58,454 nt of DNA from Burkholderiales bacterium (lineage in GTDB: Bacteria > Pseudomonadota > Gammaproteobacteria > Burkholderiales > Burkholderiaceae_C). The stretch spans positions 1-58,454 of the forward strand of contig JACPYV010000011.1 of the NCBI GenBank assembly GCA_016195825.1, given 5' to 3'. The position numbers and the translations under genes are program-made. Numbering within the stretch: the stretch's first letter is position 1; each line of letters opens with the position of its first letter. Below, piece by piece: positions 36,973-46,732 of this stretch. The notes beneath the pieces were generated by a model. It ran no database searches. It was not told the origin of the DNA and was given only the letters and a program-made list of their open reading frames with translations.

Positions 36973-37536
36973 ATGGCCCTGTGGCCCTATCGCCTGGAAG
37001 CCGCTGCCGCTCGCCTGCGCGCCCAGATCTGGCGGCTGCGCGGCCTGGCCGTCGGCAGCAGTGCGGCGGTGCACGCCGGCGTGCGGCTGCGCTTCGGTGC
37101 GCCGTCCGTGCCGTCCGCGCTGGGCGAGCGCAGCGTGCTCTACCGCGACGTCCAGATCCTGGCCACGGGCGCCGGCAGCTTTCGTATCGGCCGGGACAGC
37201 CACTTGGCACCCGGCGCCTATGTGCTGGTCGGCGGGCAGGCCCTGGAGATCGGTGACGACGTGGCCATCGGCCCCGGGCTGATGCTGTTCTGCGAATCCA
37301 ACGACGCAGGCCCCGACGGCCTGTTCCGCACCCAGTACCGTCGCGCGCCGGTGCGCATCGGCAACAACGTCTTCATCGGCGCACGCGTGACCGTGCTGCC
37401 GGGCGCCGTCATTGAGGACGGCGTCGTCGTTGCCGCGCACGCCGTGGTCAGCGGCCGCCTCGCCGCGGGCTGGGTCTACGGCGGCTGCCCGGCACGGCCG
37501 CTGCGACCGCAGCGGGCCGAGGCGTCCGCGCCATGA
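36973..37536 (+). CDS. Left-handed beta-helix (hexapeptide) acyltransferase
   Basis: A 187-residue hexapeptide-repeat acyltransferase. Repeats such as [28 protein letters not shown] and [31 protein letters not shown] are typical of O- or N-acetyltransferases acting on surface sugars. The N-terminal Rossmann domain that marks PglD-type bacillosamine acetyltransferases is absent. It is the first gene of the 16-gene rightward surface-polysaccharide operon and overlaps the next gene as ATGA (37533-37536). The operon promoter should lie in 36806-36972, shared divergently with lysS; I could not place it. Confidence 0.85.
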   Translation: MALWPYRLEAAAARLRAQIWRLRGLAVGSSAAVHAGVRLRFGAPSVPSALGERSVLYRDVQILATGAGSFRIGRDSHLAPGAYVLVGGQALEIGDDVAIGPGLMLFCESNDAGPDGLFRTQYRRAPVRIGNNVFIGARVTVLPGAVIEDGVVVAAHAVVSGRLAAGWVYGGCPARPLRPQRAEASAP

Positions 37537-38759
37537 AATCCCACGCCGCCACGGCGCTGCGCTGGCTCGACTTCCCCTGGGCCACGCTGCGCTGGCTGCT
37601 GCGCGGCGAGCGCTGCCTGGACGACTTCCGCACGGCCTTCGCCGCCACGCTGGGCGTGGACCCGGTGCGGGTCCACCTGTTCGGCAGCGGCCGCGCCGCG
37701 CTGCATGCCTATGTCGCCAGCCTCGGCTTGCCCGCCGGGTCGGAAGTGCTGCTGCCGGGCTACACCTGCGTCGTCGTGCCCCAGGTGTTTGACAACCTCG
37801 GGCTGACGCTGCGCTACGTGGACATCGAACCCGGCGACTTCAATCCCGGCGCCGCGGCCATCGCCGACGCCATCGCGCCGCAGACCCGGCTGGTGCTGCT
37901 GCCGCACAACTTCGGCCTGTGCCTGCAAGACATTGCCGGGCTGCGCGCGCGCTTCCCCGACGTCGTCTTCGTCGAGGACGCGGCGCACGCCTGGGGCAGC
38001 CGCAGCGCCGATGGCCGCGTGGCGGGCACGCTGGGCCACGCCGCCTTCTTCAGCTTCGAGTACTCCAAGCCACTGTCCACCGGCCTGGGCGGCGCGCTGG
38101 TCGTGAACGACACCGCAGCCTGGCAGCCGCCGGCGCAACACCGCCCGGCAACGTCGGCCGTGCTGCGCCAGGCGCTGACGCTGGCCTGGCACCGGCTCGT
38201 GCAGACCCTGCCCACGCCCCTGCTGCAGGCCGCGAAGCAGTTGCTGCGCGGGCCGTCGCGGCGGCTGGGCGTCGTGGCCGACACGCCGCGGGCGGAACTG
38301 CAGGGGGACGTGCAGCCCGACTACGCCCTGGGCCTGCACCCATGGTCGGCCGCGCTCGGCACCGCCCAGGCGCAGCGGGCGGCCGAGGTCTGGGCCGCGC
38401 GCCGCGGCCAGGCCGACATCTACGACCGCCTGCTGGCCGCCCTGCCGCCTGCACAGCGCCCCGAGCGGGCCGCCGGCGACGTGCTGCTGCGCTACCCGCT
38501 GCGCCTGCTGCCGGGCAGCGACCGCGAAGCACTGACCCAGGCCCTGGCCCGCGAGGGCATCGAGCTGGGCCGCTGGTTCGACGACGTGGTGCATCCGCAC
38601 GGCAGCCGCCGGCCGGGCTACCGTGACGGCGACTGCCCGGTGGGCGAGGCCACTGCGGCCTGCATCGTCAACCTGCCGCTGGGTCTGCATGCCCGCCTCA
38701 GCCGCCACCAGGGGCAGGCGCTGCAGCGCGCCCTCGTCACCCCGGAGCCGCGGCCATGA
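37533..38759 (+). CDS. DegT/DnrJ/EryC1/StrS-family aminotransferase (first copy)
   Basis: A 408-residue PLP-dependent enzyme of the sugar aminotransferase family. The PLP lysine is probably in FFSFEYSKPLSTGLGG, preceded by the cofactor-ring aspartate block VVFVEDAAHAWGS. Family members transaminate nucleotide-linked keto-sugars. This copy diverges from the second one at 43047: the loop around the lysine reads SKPLSTGLGG rather than [10 protein letters not shown], so the substrate may differ. It overlaps both neighbours by 4 nt. Confidence 0.88.
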   Translation: MKSHAATALRWLDFPWATLRWLLRGERCLDDFRTAFAATLGVDPVRVHLFGSGRAALHAYVASLGLPAGSEVLLPGYTCVVVPQVFDNLGLTLRYVDIEPGDFNPGAAAIADAIAPQTRLVLLPHNFGLCLQDIAGLRARFPDVVFVEDAAHAWGSRSADGRVAGTLGHAAFFSFEYSKPLSTGLGGALVVNDTAAWQPPAQHRPATSAVLRQALTLAWHRLVQTLPTPLLQAAKQLLRGPSRRLGVVADTPRAELQGDVQPDYALGLHPWSAALGTAQAQRAAEVWAARRGQADIYDRLLAALPPAQRPERAAGDVLLRYPLRLLPGSDREALTQALAREGIELGRWFDDVVHPHGSRRPGYRDGDCPVGEATAACIVNLPLGLHARLSRHQGQALQRALVTPEPRP

Positions 38760-40051
38760 GCCTGCGGCGCCGCTTCGCGCAACTGGCCGCCGCCTCTGCC
38801 ATCAGCCAGGCCTTGCCGATGGCGATGGCGCCGCTGCTGACGCGTGCCTTCGGCGCCGAGGCGCTGGGCCAGTGGGCCTGGTTCGCTGCCGTGGCGGCCA
38901 GCTTCGCCACGGTGGCCAATGCGCGCTACGAGTACGCCATCCCGCTGCCGCGTCACCGCATCGACGCCGGGCTGCTGCTGGTGCTGGCGCTGGGGCTGAG
39001 CCTGGTGATCGGCGGGGCCACCGCGCTGCTGGCCTGGGGCCTGGCCGCCCTGCCGGCCGGGGTCCTGAGCGGGCGCTGGGCGCAGGCGGCTTGGCTGCGG
39101 GACGCCGCGCTGGCGCTGGGCGCGGTGGTCGTGCTGTCCGGCGTGCAGCAAGCGCTGATGCTGTGGAACAACCGCCATGGCCGCTTCGGCGCCATCGCCC
39201 AGGCGCGCGTCGGCCAGCAGGTGCTGCTGGCGCTGGCGCAACTGGCGGCCTGGGGTGCCGGCTGGCTGACGGCCGGGGCGCTGGTCGCGGCACAGCTGCT
39301 GTCGCTGCTGGTCGCGCCGCTCTGGCTGACCTGGCGCGGTCGGCCGGCGCGGCTGCGTGCGTCGCGCACTGCCATCGCGGCACGGCGACGCTGGCGGCGC
39401 CTGCGCGCGGTGGCCTGGCGTCACCGCCAGTTCCCGCTCGTCAACAGCCCGCATGCCTTCGTCAACAGCCTGCAGGAGGCGCTGGCGCTGTCGCTGATCG
39501 CAGCCTCGGCCGGCGTCGCGGCGGCGGGCTGGTACGCGGTCATGGTGCGGCTCGTGAAGGCCCCGGCCACGCTGGTCGGCGGGGCCCTCTCGGAGGCCCT
39601 GCTGTCCACGCTGGCCCAGGACTGGCGCGAAGGCCGCAGCCTGCGCCCGACGCTGGCGCGTGCGATGCGCGGCCTGCTGCTGCCGGCCGTGGGGGGCGCC
39701 GTGGCGCTGGCCCTGGTGGGGCCAGCCTTGTTCGGCTGGGCGCTGGGCAAAGACTGGACGACGGCGGGTGACTACGCGCGCTGGTTCGCCCCCTATGTCG
39801 CGGCACACTTCGTCTGCGCACCACTGACTGTGGCCCCCATGGTGACGCAGCGCCAGACCGGCGCCCTGGCGTTCAGCCTGGTGGGCAATGCGCTGTACGT
39901 GCTGGCGCTGGCGGGCATGCTGCATGCCGGCCGCCCGGTGACCGAGGCGCTGGGCGCCGTGTCGGCGGTGATGCCCTTGTACTTTGCGGCCTACCTGGCC
40001 TGGCTGTACCGCGGTGCGGTGCCGCCTTCTCGCACGGAGACCTCGCGTTGA
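38756..40051 (+). CDS. Wzx-type polysaccharide flippase
   Basis: A 431-residue integral membrane protein with about 12 hydrophobic helices and a basic cytoplasmic loop near residue 210 (RTAIAARRRWRRLRAV). The opening SAISQALPMAMAPLLTRAFG fits the MATE/MOP-superfamily lipid-linked oligosaccharide exporters. It would move undecaprenyl-linked repeat units across the inner membrane, which implies a Wzx/Wzy pathway; the matching polymerase may be the partial gene at the right edge. It overlaps its neighbours as ATGA and TTGA. Confidence 0.85.
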   Translation: MSLRRRFAQLAAASAISQALPMAMAPLLTRAFGAEALGQWAWFAAVAASFATVANARYEYAIPLPRHRIDAGLLLVLALGLSLVIGGATALLAWGLAALPAGVLSGRWAQAAWLRDAALALGAVVVLSGVQQALMLWNNRHGRFGAIAQARVGQQVLLALAQLAAWGAGWLTAGALVAAQLLSLLVAPLWLTWRGRPARLRASRTAIAARRRWRRLRAVAWRHRQFPLVNSPHAFVNSLQEALALSLIAASAGVAAAGWYAVMVRLVKAPATLVGGALSEALLSTLAQDWREGRSLRPTLARAMRGLLLPAVGGAVALALVGPALFGWALGKDWTTAGDYARWFAPYVAAHFVCAPLTVAPMVTQRQTGALAFSLVGNALYVLALAGMLHAGRPVTEALGAVSAVMPLYFAAYLAWLYRGAVPPSRTETSR

Positions 40052-41106
40052 AACTGGTGTTGATCGGCGATGGCGAAAGCCCGCACCTCCTCAAATGGGC
40101 CCGCATGCTGGCGCCGCGGGTGCGGCTCGCGGCGATCTCGTCGCGCGGCTTCGCACCCGGCTGGGAGCTGTTGCTGCCCGACGCCGACCGGCTGGCGCTG
40201 AACACCTCGCCCGACCACGGTGGCGGCAACATCGCCATCGTCAAGATGCTGCCCCGCGTGGGCGCCTGGCTGGCTGCCACCGATGCCGACTGGATCCACG
40301 CCCACTACCTGACCTCGCACGGCATGCTGGCCTGGGCAGCCAAGCTGGGCTGGCGGCTGCGCGCGCAAATCGCCGGCTCGGCCTGGGGCAGCGACATCCT
40401 CGTGACACCCAACCAGGGCGGCGCCTACCGCTGGATGACGAAGAAGGTGCTGCGCAGTTGCGCCGTGACGACGTCGGACTCCCACTTCATGGCTGATCGC
40501 ATGCGCGAGTTGGGCGCGCGGGAGGTCATGGTGTTTCCCTTCGGCCTGGAGGCCATGCCCCGTCAGAACGCCAAGAAGCAGCCGTGGCTGTGCTTTGCCA
40601 ACCGGGGGCTGGAGCCCATCTACCGGCCGCAGCGCGTCATCGAAGCCTTTGCGCGCATCGCGGCGGCGCAGCCTGAGGCGCGGCTGGTCGTGGCCAACGA
40701 CGGCGCGCTGCGGGCCGCGCTTGAAGCGGACGTGGCCGCGCGAGGCCTGGCCGACAAGGTCACGTTCGTGGGCCGCCTGGACGCCGCGGCCCAGGCCGGC
40801 CACTACGCGCGCTCGACCTGGTTCCTCAGTCTGCCTGAGAGCGACTCCGTGTCGGTGTCGGTGCTGGAGGCCATGGCCCACGGCTGCGTGCCGCTGCTGT
40901 CCGAGCTGCCGGCCAACCGTGAAGTCATCGGCGACTCGGTGCGCGGCCTGATCGTCGGCGCGCTGGACGACCTGCCTGCACGCATGGCCGCACTGGACAC
41001 CACGAGACTTGCCGGCATCAACCGCGACTGGGTGGCCGCGAACGGCCTGTTCGAGCCGCATGTGCAGCGTTTCCTGACCCGCTTGCGGGAGCTGAGCACG
41101 ACATGA
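40048..41106 (+). CDS. Glycosyltransferase family 4 (TTG start)
   Basis: A 352-residue GT-B glycosyltransferase, predicted to add a sugar to the lipid-linked repeat unit. The N-terminal acceptor domain opens MKLVLIGDGESPHLLKW, and the C-terminal donor-binding domain has FVGRLDAAAQAGHY and the E-x7-E segment LPESDSVSVSVLEAMAHG. The first codon is TTG at 40048, overlapping the Wzx stop; no ATG or GTG in frame fits the conserved N-terminus. Sugar specificity cannot be read. Confidence 0.86.
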   Translation: MKLVLIGDGESPHLLKWARMLAPRVRLAAISSRGFAPGWELLLPDADRLALNTSPDHGGGNIAIVKMLPRVGAWLAATDADWIHAHYLTSHGMLAWAAKLGWRLRAQIAGSAWGSDILVTPNQGGAYRWMTKKVLRSCAVTTSDSHFMADRMRELGAREVMVFPFGLEAMPRQNAKKQPWLCFANRGLEPIYRPQRVIEAFARIAAAQPEARLVVANDGALRAALEADVAARGLADKVTFVGRLDAAAQAGHYARSTWFLSLPESDSVSVSVLEAMAHGCVPLLSELPANREVIGDSVRGLIVGALDDLPARMAALDTTRLAGINRDWVAANGLFEPHVQRFLTRLRELSTT

Positions 41107-42341
41107 GGCTCTTGCTGATCAACCACTACGCCGGATCTCCTGCGCACGGCATGGAGTTCCGCCCCTACTACCTGGCCCGCGAATGGGTGAGGGCAGGGCA
41201 CGAAGTCACCATCGTCGCGGCGAGCTACTCGCATGTGCGCGCCGTGCAGCCGGAGATGGCTGGCGAGCCGCGCGAAGAGCTCGTCGACGGCATCCGCTAC
41301 CGCTGGCTGCCCACGCCCCACTACGCCGGCAACGGGGTGGGCCGGCTGCGCAACATCCTGTCCTTCCTGCGCCAAGTGCGTGCCGATGCCTGGCGGCTGA
41401 CGCGCGAGCTCCGCCCCGACGCCGTCATCGCTTCCAGCACCTACCCGATGGACGTCTGGGTGGCCAGAAAGCTCGCGAAACTGGCCAAGGCCAAGCTGGT
41501 CTACGAGGTGCACGACCTCTGGCCGCTGTCCCTGATCGAACTGTCGGGCATGTCGCCGCGCCACCCATTCGCGCTGATGTGCGGCAAGGCCGAGGCCGAC
41601 GCCTATCGCGAGGCCGACGTCGTCGTGTCCATGCTGCCCTGCGTGCACGAGCACATGGCCTCACGGGGCCTGGACCTGAAGAAGTTGCACATCGTGCCCA
41701 ACGGCTTTGCGCCGGAGGAATGGCAAGGTCCGTCGTCGACCACCTGCGCGCCGCTGGGCGAGCCACTGGCCGAGCATCTGCAGGCAGAACGCGCTGCGGG
41801 CCGCGTCATCGTGGGCTATGCCGGCTCGATGGGCCTGCCCAACGCGCTGGACGTGCTGCTCGATGCCGCGAAGCTGCTCAAGGACGCGCCGCTGAGCTTC
41901 GTGCTGGTGGGCAGCGGCCATGAGGCCGCGCGGCTGGCCGGGCGCGCAGCTGCCGAGGGGCTGACCCACCTGCGCTTCTTCCCGCCCATCCCCAAGGCCC
42001 AGATCCCGACGCTGCTGTCGGGCTTGGACATCGCCTACATCGGCTGGCAGCGCACACCCATCTACCGCTTCGGCATCGCGCCCAACAAGCTCATCGATTA
42101 CCTGATGGCAGGCCGCGCGATCCTGCATTCGGTCGAAGCCGGCAACGACCCTGTGGCCGAGGCTGGCGCCGGCCTGACCGTCGCCCCGGAGGACGCGCCA
42201 GCGGTGGCCGACGGCCTGCTGAAGCTGGCCGCACTGCCGCCCGAAGCGCGCGCCGCCATGGGCCAGCGCGGCCGTGCGTTCGCGATGGCGCACCATGCCT
42301 ACCCAGTGCTCGCGGCCCGGTTCATCGAGGCCTTGAAGTGA
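41103..42341 (+). CDS. WbuB-like glycosyltransferase family 4
   Basis: A 412-residue GT-B glycosyltransferase. The start (LLINHYAGSPAHGMEFRPYYLAR region) resembles WbuB-type fucosaminyltransferases of O-antigen clusters; WARK-like and YEVHDLWPLSLIELSG blocks follow in the N-domain, and GYAGSMGLPNALDVLLDAAKLL and APNKLIDYLMAGRAIL in the C-domain. It overlaps the preceding and following genes by 4 nt. The donor is unknown; the family often uses amino- or N-acetylated 6-deoxy sugars, matching the aminotransferases and dehydratase in this operon. Confidence 0.86.
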   Translation: MRLLLINHYAGSPAHGMEFRPYYLAREWVRAGHEVTIVAASYSHVRAVQPEMAGEPREELVDGIRYRWLPTPHYAGNGVGRLRNILSFLRQVRADAWRLTRELRPDAVIASSTYPMDVWVARKLAKLAKAKLVYEVHDLWPLSLIELSGMSPRHPFALMCGKAEADAYREADVVVSMLPCVHEHMASRGLDLKKLHIVPNGFAPEEWQGPSSTTCAPLGEPLAEHLQAERAAGRVIVGYAGSMGLPNALDVLLDAAKLLKDAPLSFVLVGSGHEAARLAGRAAAEGLTHLRFFPPIPKAQIPTLLSGLDIAYIGWQRTPIYRFGIAPNKLIDYLMAGRAILHSVEAGNDPVAEAGAGLTVAPEDAPAVADGLLKLAALPPEARAAMGQRGRAFAMAHHAYPVLAARFIEALK

Positions 42342-43027
42342 GCGAGCTGGACCGCATCGCCGAGCGCTATGCCCGCCGCCAGGCGCGTGGTGATGGCGGT
42401 GACCGCTACAGCCTGCTGCGCCCCGAGGTCTGGCAGATGTGGCAGGAGCGCCAGCGCGCCTTGCTGCGCCTGCTGGCCATCCGGCCCGGTGCCCCGGCCG
42501 ACTGGCGAGCCACCGAGGTCGGCTGCGGCGCCGGCGGCAACCTGCTCGACCTGCTGCGCCTGGGCCTGAGGCCCGAACACCTGACCGGCATCGAACTGCT
42601 GCCCGATCGCCTGGCCGCGGCAAGAGCGGCACTCCCGGAGCGCGTGCGACTGCTGGCGGGCGACGCCGCGGCTGCCGACGTCGAGCCGGCCAGCCAGGAC
42701 CTGGTCCTGCAATCCACAGTCTTCTCGTCCATCCTCGACGACACCCTGCAGCAACGCGTCGCCGACGCCATGTGGCGCTGGCTCAAGCCCGGCGGCGCCA
42801 TCGTCTGGTACGACTTCACCGTCAACAACCCCCGCAACCCCGACGTGCGCGGCGTGCCGCTCCAACGGGTGCGCGAACTCTTCCCCGAATGCTCGCCCGG
42901 CCGCTTCACCACCCGTCGTCTGACGCTGGCACCCCCGCTGGCTCGGGCCTTCCCAGCCGCATACGGCCTGCTGAATGCGGTGCCCTGGCTGCGCACGCAC
43001 CGCCTCGTGCTGATCGACAAGCCCTGA
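42338..43027 (+). CDS. Class I SAM-dependent methyltransferase (GTG start)
   Basis: A 229-residue Rossmann-fold methyltransferase. The SAM-binding motif I is [14 protein letters not shown] near residue 65, the acidic end of strand 2 is IELL, and [13 protein letters not shown] corresponds to motif IV. The chain starts with GTG at 42338 overlapping the previous stop (GTGA). It probably methylates a sugar or the glycan end in the surface polymer; O-methylation of a phosphoramidate, as in Campylobacter, is a speculative alternative given the genes downstream. Confidence 0.85.
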   Translation: MSELDRIAERYARRQARGDGGDRYSLLRPEVWQMWQERQRALLRLLAIRPGAPADWRATEVGCGAGGNLLDLLRLGLRPEHLTGIELLPDRLAAARAALPERVRLLAGDAAAADVEPASQDLVLQSTVFSSILDDTLQQRVADAMWRWLKPGGAIVWYDFTVNNPRNPDVRGVPLQRVRELFPECSPGRFTTRRLTLAPPLARAFPAAYGLLNAVPWLRTHRLVLIDKP

Positions 43028-43046
43028 TCGACGAAAATCCCGCCCA

Positions 43047-44219
43047 ATGACTGCCCAGCCCTTTCTCCCTTTTGCCCTGCCCGATATCGGCGACGACGAG
43101 ATCGCCGAAGTCGTCGACACGCTCAAGTCCGGCTGGATCACGACCGGCCCCAAGGCCAAGCGCTTCGAACAGGCTTTCGCCGAGTTCCTGGGCCAAAACG
43201 GCGGCGTTGGGCAGATCGAATGCATCGCCGTCAACTCGGCGACGGCCGGCCTGCACCTGGCACTGGAAGCCATCGGCCTGGGCCCCGGCGACGAGGTCAT
43301 CACGACCACCCACACCTTCACGGCCACCGCCGAGGTCGTGCGCTACCTGGGCGCCGACGTGAAGCTGGTCGACATCGACCCGGCTACGCTGAACATCGAC
43401 GTCGCCGCCATCGAGGCCGCGATCACGCCCAAGACCAAAGCCATCCTGCCGGTGCACTACGCCGGCCTGGCGGTGGACATGCTGGCCATCCTGGACATCG
43501 CCCGCCGCCACGGCCTGCGTGTCATCGAGGACGCCGCGCATGCGTTGCCGACGACCCTGGAGAAGGAACTCATCGGCACGCTGGGCAGCGACGCCACGGT
43601 TTTCAGCTTCTACGCCAACAAGACCATGACAACGGGCGAGGGCGGCATGCTGGTCACGCGCAACGCCGAGCTCGCCAAGCGCGCCCGCATCATGCGTCTG
43701 CACGGCATGAGCCGCGACGCCTTCGACCGCTTCACGGCCAAGGTGCCGAGCTGGTACTACGAGATCGTGGCGCCCGGGTTCAAGTACAACCTGACGGACA
43801 TCGCCGCGGCCTTGGGCCTGCACCAGCTCAAGCGGCTGCCCGACTTCCAGGTCCGCCGTGAGCAGATCGCGAACCGCTTCAACGACGCCTTCGCCGACCT
43901 GCCGCTCATCCTGCCGCCCGACGCCCCCGAAGGCGACACGCACGCCTGGCACCTCTACGTCGTGCGCCTGGCCGATGACGCCCTGATCGGCCGCGACGAG
44001 TTCATCGAAGGCATGTATGCCGCCGGCATCGGCTGCAGCGTGCACTACGTGCCGCTGCACCTGCATCCCTACTGGCGCGACCGCTATGGCCTGACGCCGG
44101 AGCAGTTCCCGCAGTCGCAAAAGGCCTTCGAACGCATGGTCAGCCTGCCGCTGTACACCGCCATGAGCGATGCCGACGTCGAGCGGGTCATCGCTGCCGT
44201 GCGCGGATTGCTGGCTTGA
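43047..44219 (+). CDS. DegT/DnrJ/EryC1/StrS-family aminotransferase (second copy, PglE/ArnB-like)
   Basis: A 390-residue PLP enzyme. The lysine that binds PLP is in [17 protein letters not shown] and the cofactor aspartate in [25 protein letters not shown] and LHGMSRDAF are further family blocks. This version closely follows the pattern of enzymes that convert UDP-4-keto-6-deoxy sugars to 4-amino sugars. The PglC-like transferase and the PglF-like dehydratase follow immediately, so a UDP-4-amino-4,6-dideoxy-GlcNAc product is the natural reading. Confidence 0.9.
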   Translation: MTAQPFLPFALPDIGDDEIAEVVDTLKSGWITTGPKAKRFEQAFAEFLGQNGGVGQIECIAVNSATAGLHLALEAIGLGPGDEVITTTHTFTATAEVVRYLGADVKLVDIDPATLNIDVAAIEAAITPKTKAILPVHYAGLAVDMLAILDIARRHGLRVIEDAAHALPTTLEKELIGTLGSDATVFSFYANKTMTTGEGGMLVTRNAELAKRARIMRLHGMSRDAFDRFTAKVPSWYYEIVAPGFKYNLTDIAAALGLHQLKRLPDFQVRREQIANRFNDAFADLPLILPPDAPEGDTHAWHLYVVRLADDALIGRDEFIEGMYAAGIGCSVHYVPLHLHPYWRDRYGLTPEQFPQSQKAFERMVSLPLYTAMSDADVERVIAAVRGLLA

Positions 44220-44226
44220 TGCCACC

Positions 44227-44814
44227 TTGATCAAGCGACTGTTCGACATCGTCTGCTCGGCGCTGGGCCTGCTGCTGCTGGCGCCGCTGCTGCTGCTGAT
44301 CGCCTTCTGGATCAGACTGGATTCCCCGGGGCCAGCCCTGTTTCGCCAGACCCGGGTGGGCCGCCACGGCGTGCCTTTCACCATCCACAAGTTCCGCACC
44401 ATGCGCTCGGCGCCTGGCGCGGCGATCACGGTCGGCGTCGATCCACGCATCACCCGCTCGGGTCGCCTCTTGCGCGCGGCCAAGCTGGACGAGCTGCCTC
44501 AGCTCTGGGACGTGCTGCGGGGGGCGATGAGCTTGGTGGGGCCGCGACCGGAGCTGCCGCACTATGTCGCGATCTATCCTGCCGAGCTGAAAGCCCAGGT
44601 ATTGGCGGTACGGCCAGGCATCACCGATCCAGCCTCCCTGGCCTTCAGCCGGGAGGCCGAACTGCTGGCCGCCGCGCCGGATCCCGAGCGCGAGTACCGC
44701 GAGGTCATCCTGCCAGCCAAGCTGCGCCTGTCGGCCGATTACGCCTCCAGGGCCAGTCTCAGGGCTGATCTGGAGCTGATTCTGCGGACACTGGGCCGCC
44801 TGATGGGCCGCTGA
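44227..44814 (+). CDS. PglC-like phosphoglycosyl transferase (initiating sugar transferase, TTG start)
   Basis: A 195-residue monotopic sugar-1-phosphate transferase, which loads the first sugar phosphate onto undecaprenyl phosphate. It opens with the re-entrant hydrophobic helix (KRLFDIVCSALGLLLLAP), then SPGPALFRQTRVG, the KFRTM block, the catalytic DE pair in KLDELPQLWDVLRG and SLVGPRPELPHYV, and VRPGITDPASL. It lacks the extra membrane domain of WcaJ/WbaP and is PglC-sized (about 200 aa). The first in-frame codon giving a family start is TTG at 44227, 7 nt after the aminotransferase stop. Confidence 0.9.
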   Translation: MIKRLFDIVCSALGLLLLAPLLLLIAFWIRLDSPGPALFRQTRVGRHGVPFTIHKFRTMRSAPGAAITVGVDPRITRSGRLLRAAKLDELPQLWDVLRGAMSLVGPRPELPHYVAIYPAELKAQVLAVRPGITDPASLAFSREAELLAAAPDPEREYREVILPAKLRLSADYASRASLRADLELILRTLGRLMGR

Positions 44815-44826
44815 CAATCCACATCG

Positions 44827-46728
44827 ATGAACTGGCAGCTTCTTGACACCCTGCTCACGCGCCTCAGGCCGCGTCGCGAGGCCCTGGCCCTTGCCCTGGA
44901 TGCGCTGATCGTCGCGATCGCCTGGCAGGCTACCTACCTGTTTCGGCTGGGCTTCGAGCGTTGGTTCACGGCAAGGCCCGACTACGACGGCTGGGTGCTG
45001 CTTGGCCTGCTTGCGGTCTATGTCGCGGTTTTCCGGATGCTGCGTGTTCCCAAGGGCATGTGGCGCTTTTCGGGGTTCGGCGAGATCAAGCGGCTCGCCG
45101 TGGCCTGTCTGCTGGCGGGATTGATCGGCGCCACCGCCGTGCTGATGGCCCGGCTGCATGCCGTTCCTCGTGCCGTGCTTGCGCTGCACCCGCTACTGAC
45201 AGTGATGCTGCTGGCCATGACGCGCATGGGCTACCGCATGCTCTACGAACACATGCGCAGCCGCCTGAGTGGCAGCGCCTTGGAACAGCGCCGCGCCTTG
45301 ATCATGGGCGCCGGCGACGCAGGCCGGCTGCTCGTGGCCGGCATACAGCATCAGCAGGGCTGGGTGGTGGTGGGCTATCTCGACGACGCGCCGGACAAGC
45401 GTGGCGCACGCGTGGGCGGTGTGCCGGTGATCGGCATGTTGGACGACGTCGCACGGCAGGCAGGCACGCACGGTGTCACGCATGTGATCGTCGCGATGCC
45501 CGGGGCCTCGGCGGCACAGCGCCGGCGGGCGCTGGACCTGGCGAGCCAGACGGGTCTGGCGGTGTTGACGGTGCCCAGCAGCGACGAGTTGCTGGCTGGT
45601 CGAGCGGTCAACCAGGTGCGTGACATCGAACCGGAGGACCTGCTGGGCCGTGAGCCCGTCGATCTGGATGAGGGCGGCATCAGCGAGTGCATCGGGGGCA
45701 AGGTGTTGCTGGTCACCGGTGCGCGCGGGTCGATCGGGTCCGAGCTGTGCCGCCAGGTGGCGCGCTACGGCCCGGCCAAGATCGTGCTGTACGAGCTGAG
45801 TGAGTTCGCGCTGTACTCCATCGAGCAGGAGCTGAGCGAGAAGTTCCCGCACGTCCCGCTGGTGAGGCTCATCGGTGACGTCAAGGAGCTGGACTACCTG
45901 CGCTTTGTGTTCGACAAATACCGTCCCCAAATCGTCTTTCACGCGGCGGCCTACAAGCATGTGCCGCTGATGGAGGAAGAGAACGCCTGGGCTGCGCTGC
46001 GAAACAACACGCTGGGGACCTATCACGCCTGCCTGGCGGCGGGGGAGCATGGCGTCGAGCGCTTCGTGTTGATATCCACCGACAAGGCCGTCAACCCCAC
46101 CAACGTGATGGGGGCCACCAAGCGCGCCGCGGAACTCGTCATCAGCCATATGGCCGGGCAGGGGTACGTCACGAAGTTCATGGCTGTCAGGTTCGGCAAT
46201 GTGCTGGGTTCCAGCGGCAGCGTGATTCCGAAGTTCAAGGAGCAGATTGCCAGGGGCGGGCCTGTGACGGTGACCCACCCTGACATTACGCGCTACTTCA
46301 TGACGATTCCCGAGGCGGCACGGCTGGTGGTTCAGGCCTGCGCGATTGGCGAGACGGGCCAGGTTTATGTGCTGGACATGGGCGAGCCGGTCAGGATCGT
46401 CGACCTGGCGCGGGACATGATCCGGCTGTCGGGCAAGGACCTGGCGCAGGTTCGCATCGAGTTTTCGGGTCTGCGCCCAGGTGAGAAGCTCTACGAGGAG
46501 CTTTTGGCGGATGCCGATCTGACCCTGCCCAGCGTGCGTGCAGGCCTGCGCGTTGCTCGACTGAACGACTCTGACAAGGCCCAGCGGGTGCAGGCCTGGT
46601 TGGTTCGCGCCATCGGCGATGGCCGGGTGCGCAGCGACCACGAGATGCGCATCGTGCTGCGCGACATCCTGGGCGAGGAATTCGGCCCGGCCCGCAGCAT
46701 CGACAATACTGGCGTGATGAAAGTGTGA
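44827..46728 (+). CDS. Membrane-bound UDP-GlcNAc 4,6-dehydratase-like protein (PglF/WbpM/CapD family)
   Basis: A 633-residue nucleotide-sugar dehydratase. The N-terminal about 120 residues contain four membrane helices; a first Rossmann domain follows (RALIMGAGDAGRLL), then the catalytic short-chain dehydrogenase domain with NAD site LVTGARGSIGSELCRQ near residue 295. STDKAVNPTNVMGATKR and FGNVLGSSGSVIP are the signature blocks of large inverting or retaining 4,6-dehydratases. It should make the UDP-4-keto-6-deoxy sugar used by the aminotransferase at 43047. It lies 12 nt after the PglC-like gene. Confidence 0.92.
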   Translation: MNWQLLDTLLTRLRPRREALALALDALIVAIAWQATYLFRLGFERWFTARPDYDGWVLLGLLAVYVAVFRMLRVPKGMWRFSGFGEIKRLAVACLLAGLIGATAVLMARLHAVPRAVLALHPLLTVMLLAMTRMGYRMLYEHMRSRLSGSALEQRRALIMGAGDAGRLLVAGIQHQQGWVVVGYLDDAPDKRGARVGGVPVIGMLDDVARQAGTHGVTHVIVAMPGASAAQRRRALDLASQTGLAVLTVPSSDELLAGRAVNQVRDIEPEDLLGREPVDLDEGGISECIGGKVLLVTGARGSIGSELCRQVARYGPAKIVLYELSEFALYSIEQELSEKFPHVPLVRLIGDVKELDYLRFVFDKYRPQIVFHAAAYKHVPLMEEENAWAALRNNTLGTYHACLAAGEHGVERFVLISTDKAVNPTNVMGATKRAAELVISHMAGQGYVTKFMAVRFGNVLGSSGSVIPKFKEQIARGGPVTVTHPDITRYFMTIPEAARLVVQACAIGETGQVYVLDMGEPVRIVDLARDMIRLSGKDLAQVRIEFSGLRPGEKLYEELLADADLTLPSVRAGLRVARLNDSDKAQRVQAWLVRAIGDGRVRSDHEMRIVLRDILGEEFGPARSIDNTGVMKV

Positions 46729-46732
46729 ATCG

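Noticed and set aside
36806..37210. N-terminal extension of lysyl-tRNA synthetase
   Set aside because: It would overlap the divergent acyltransferase gene and add 135 residues not found in the family.
36973..37536. PglD-type bacillosamine acetyltransferase
   Set aside because: The N-terminal Rossmann domain of PglD is missing, so only a general hexapeptide acyltransferase is supported.
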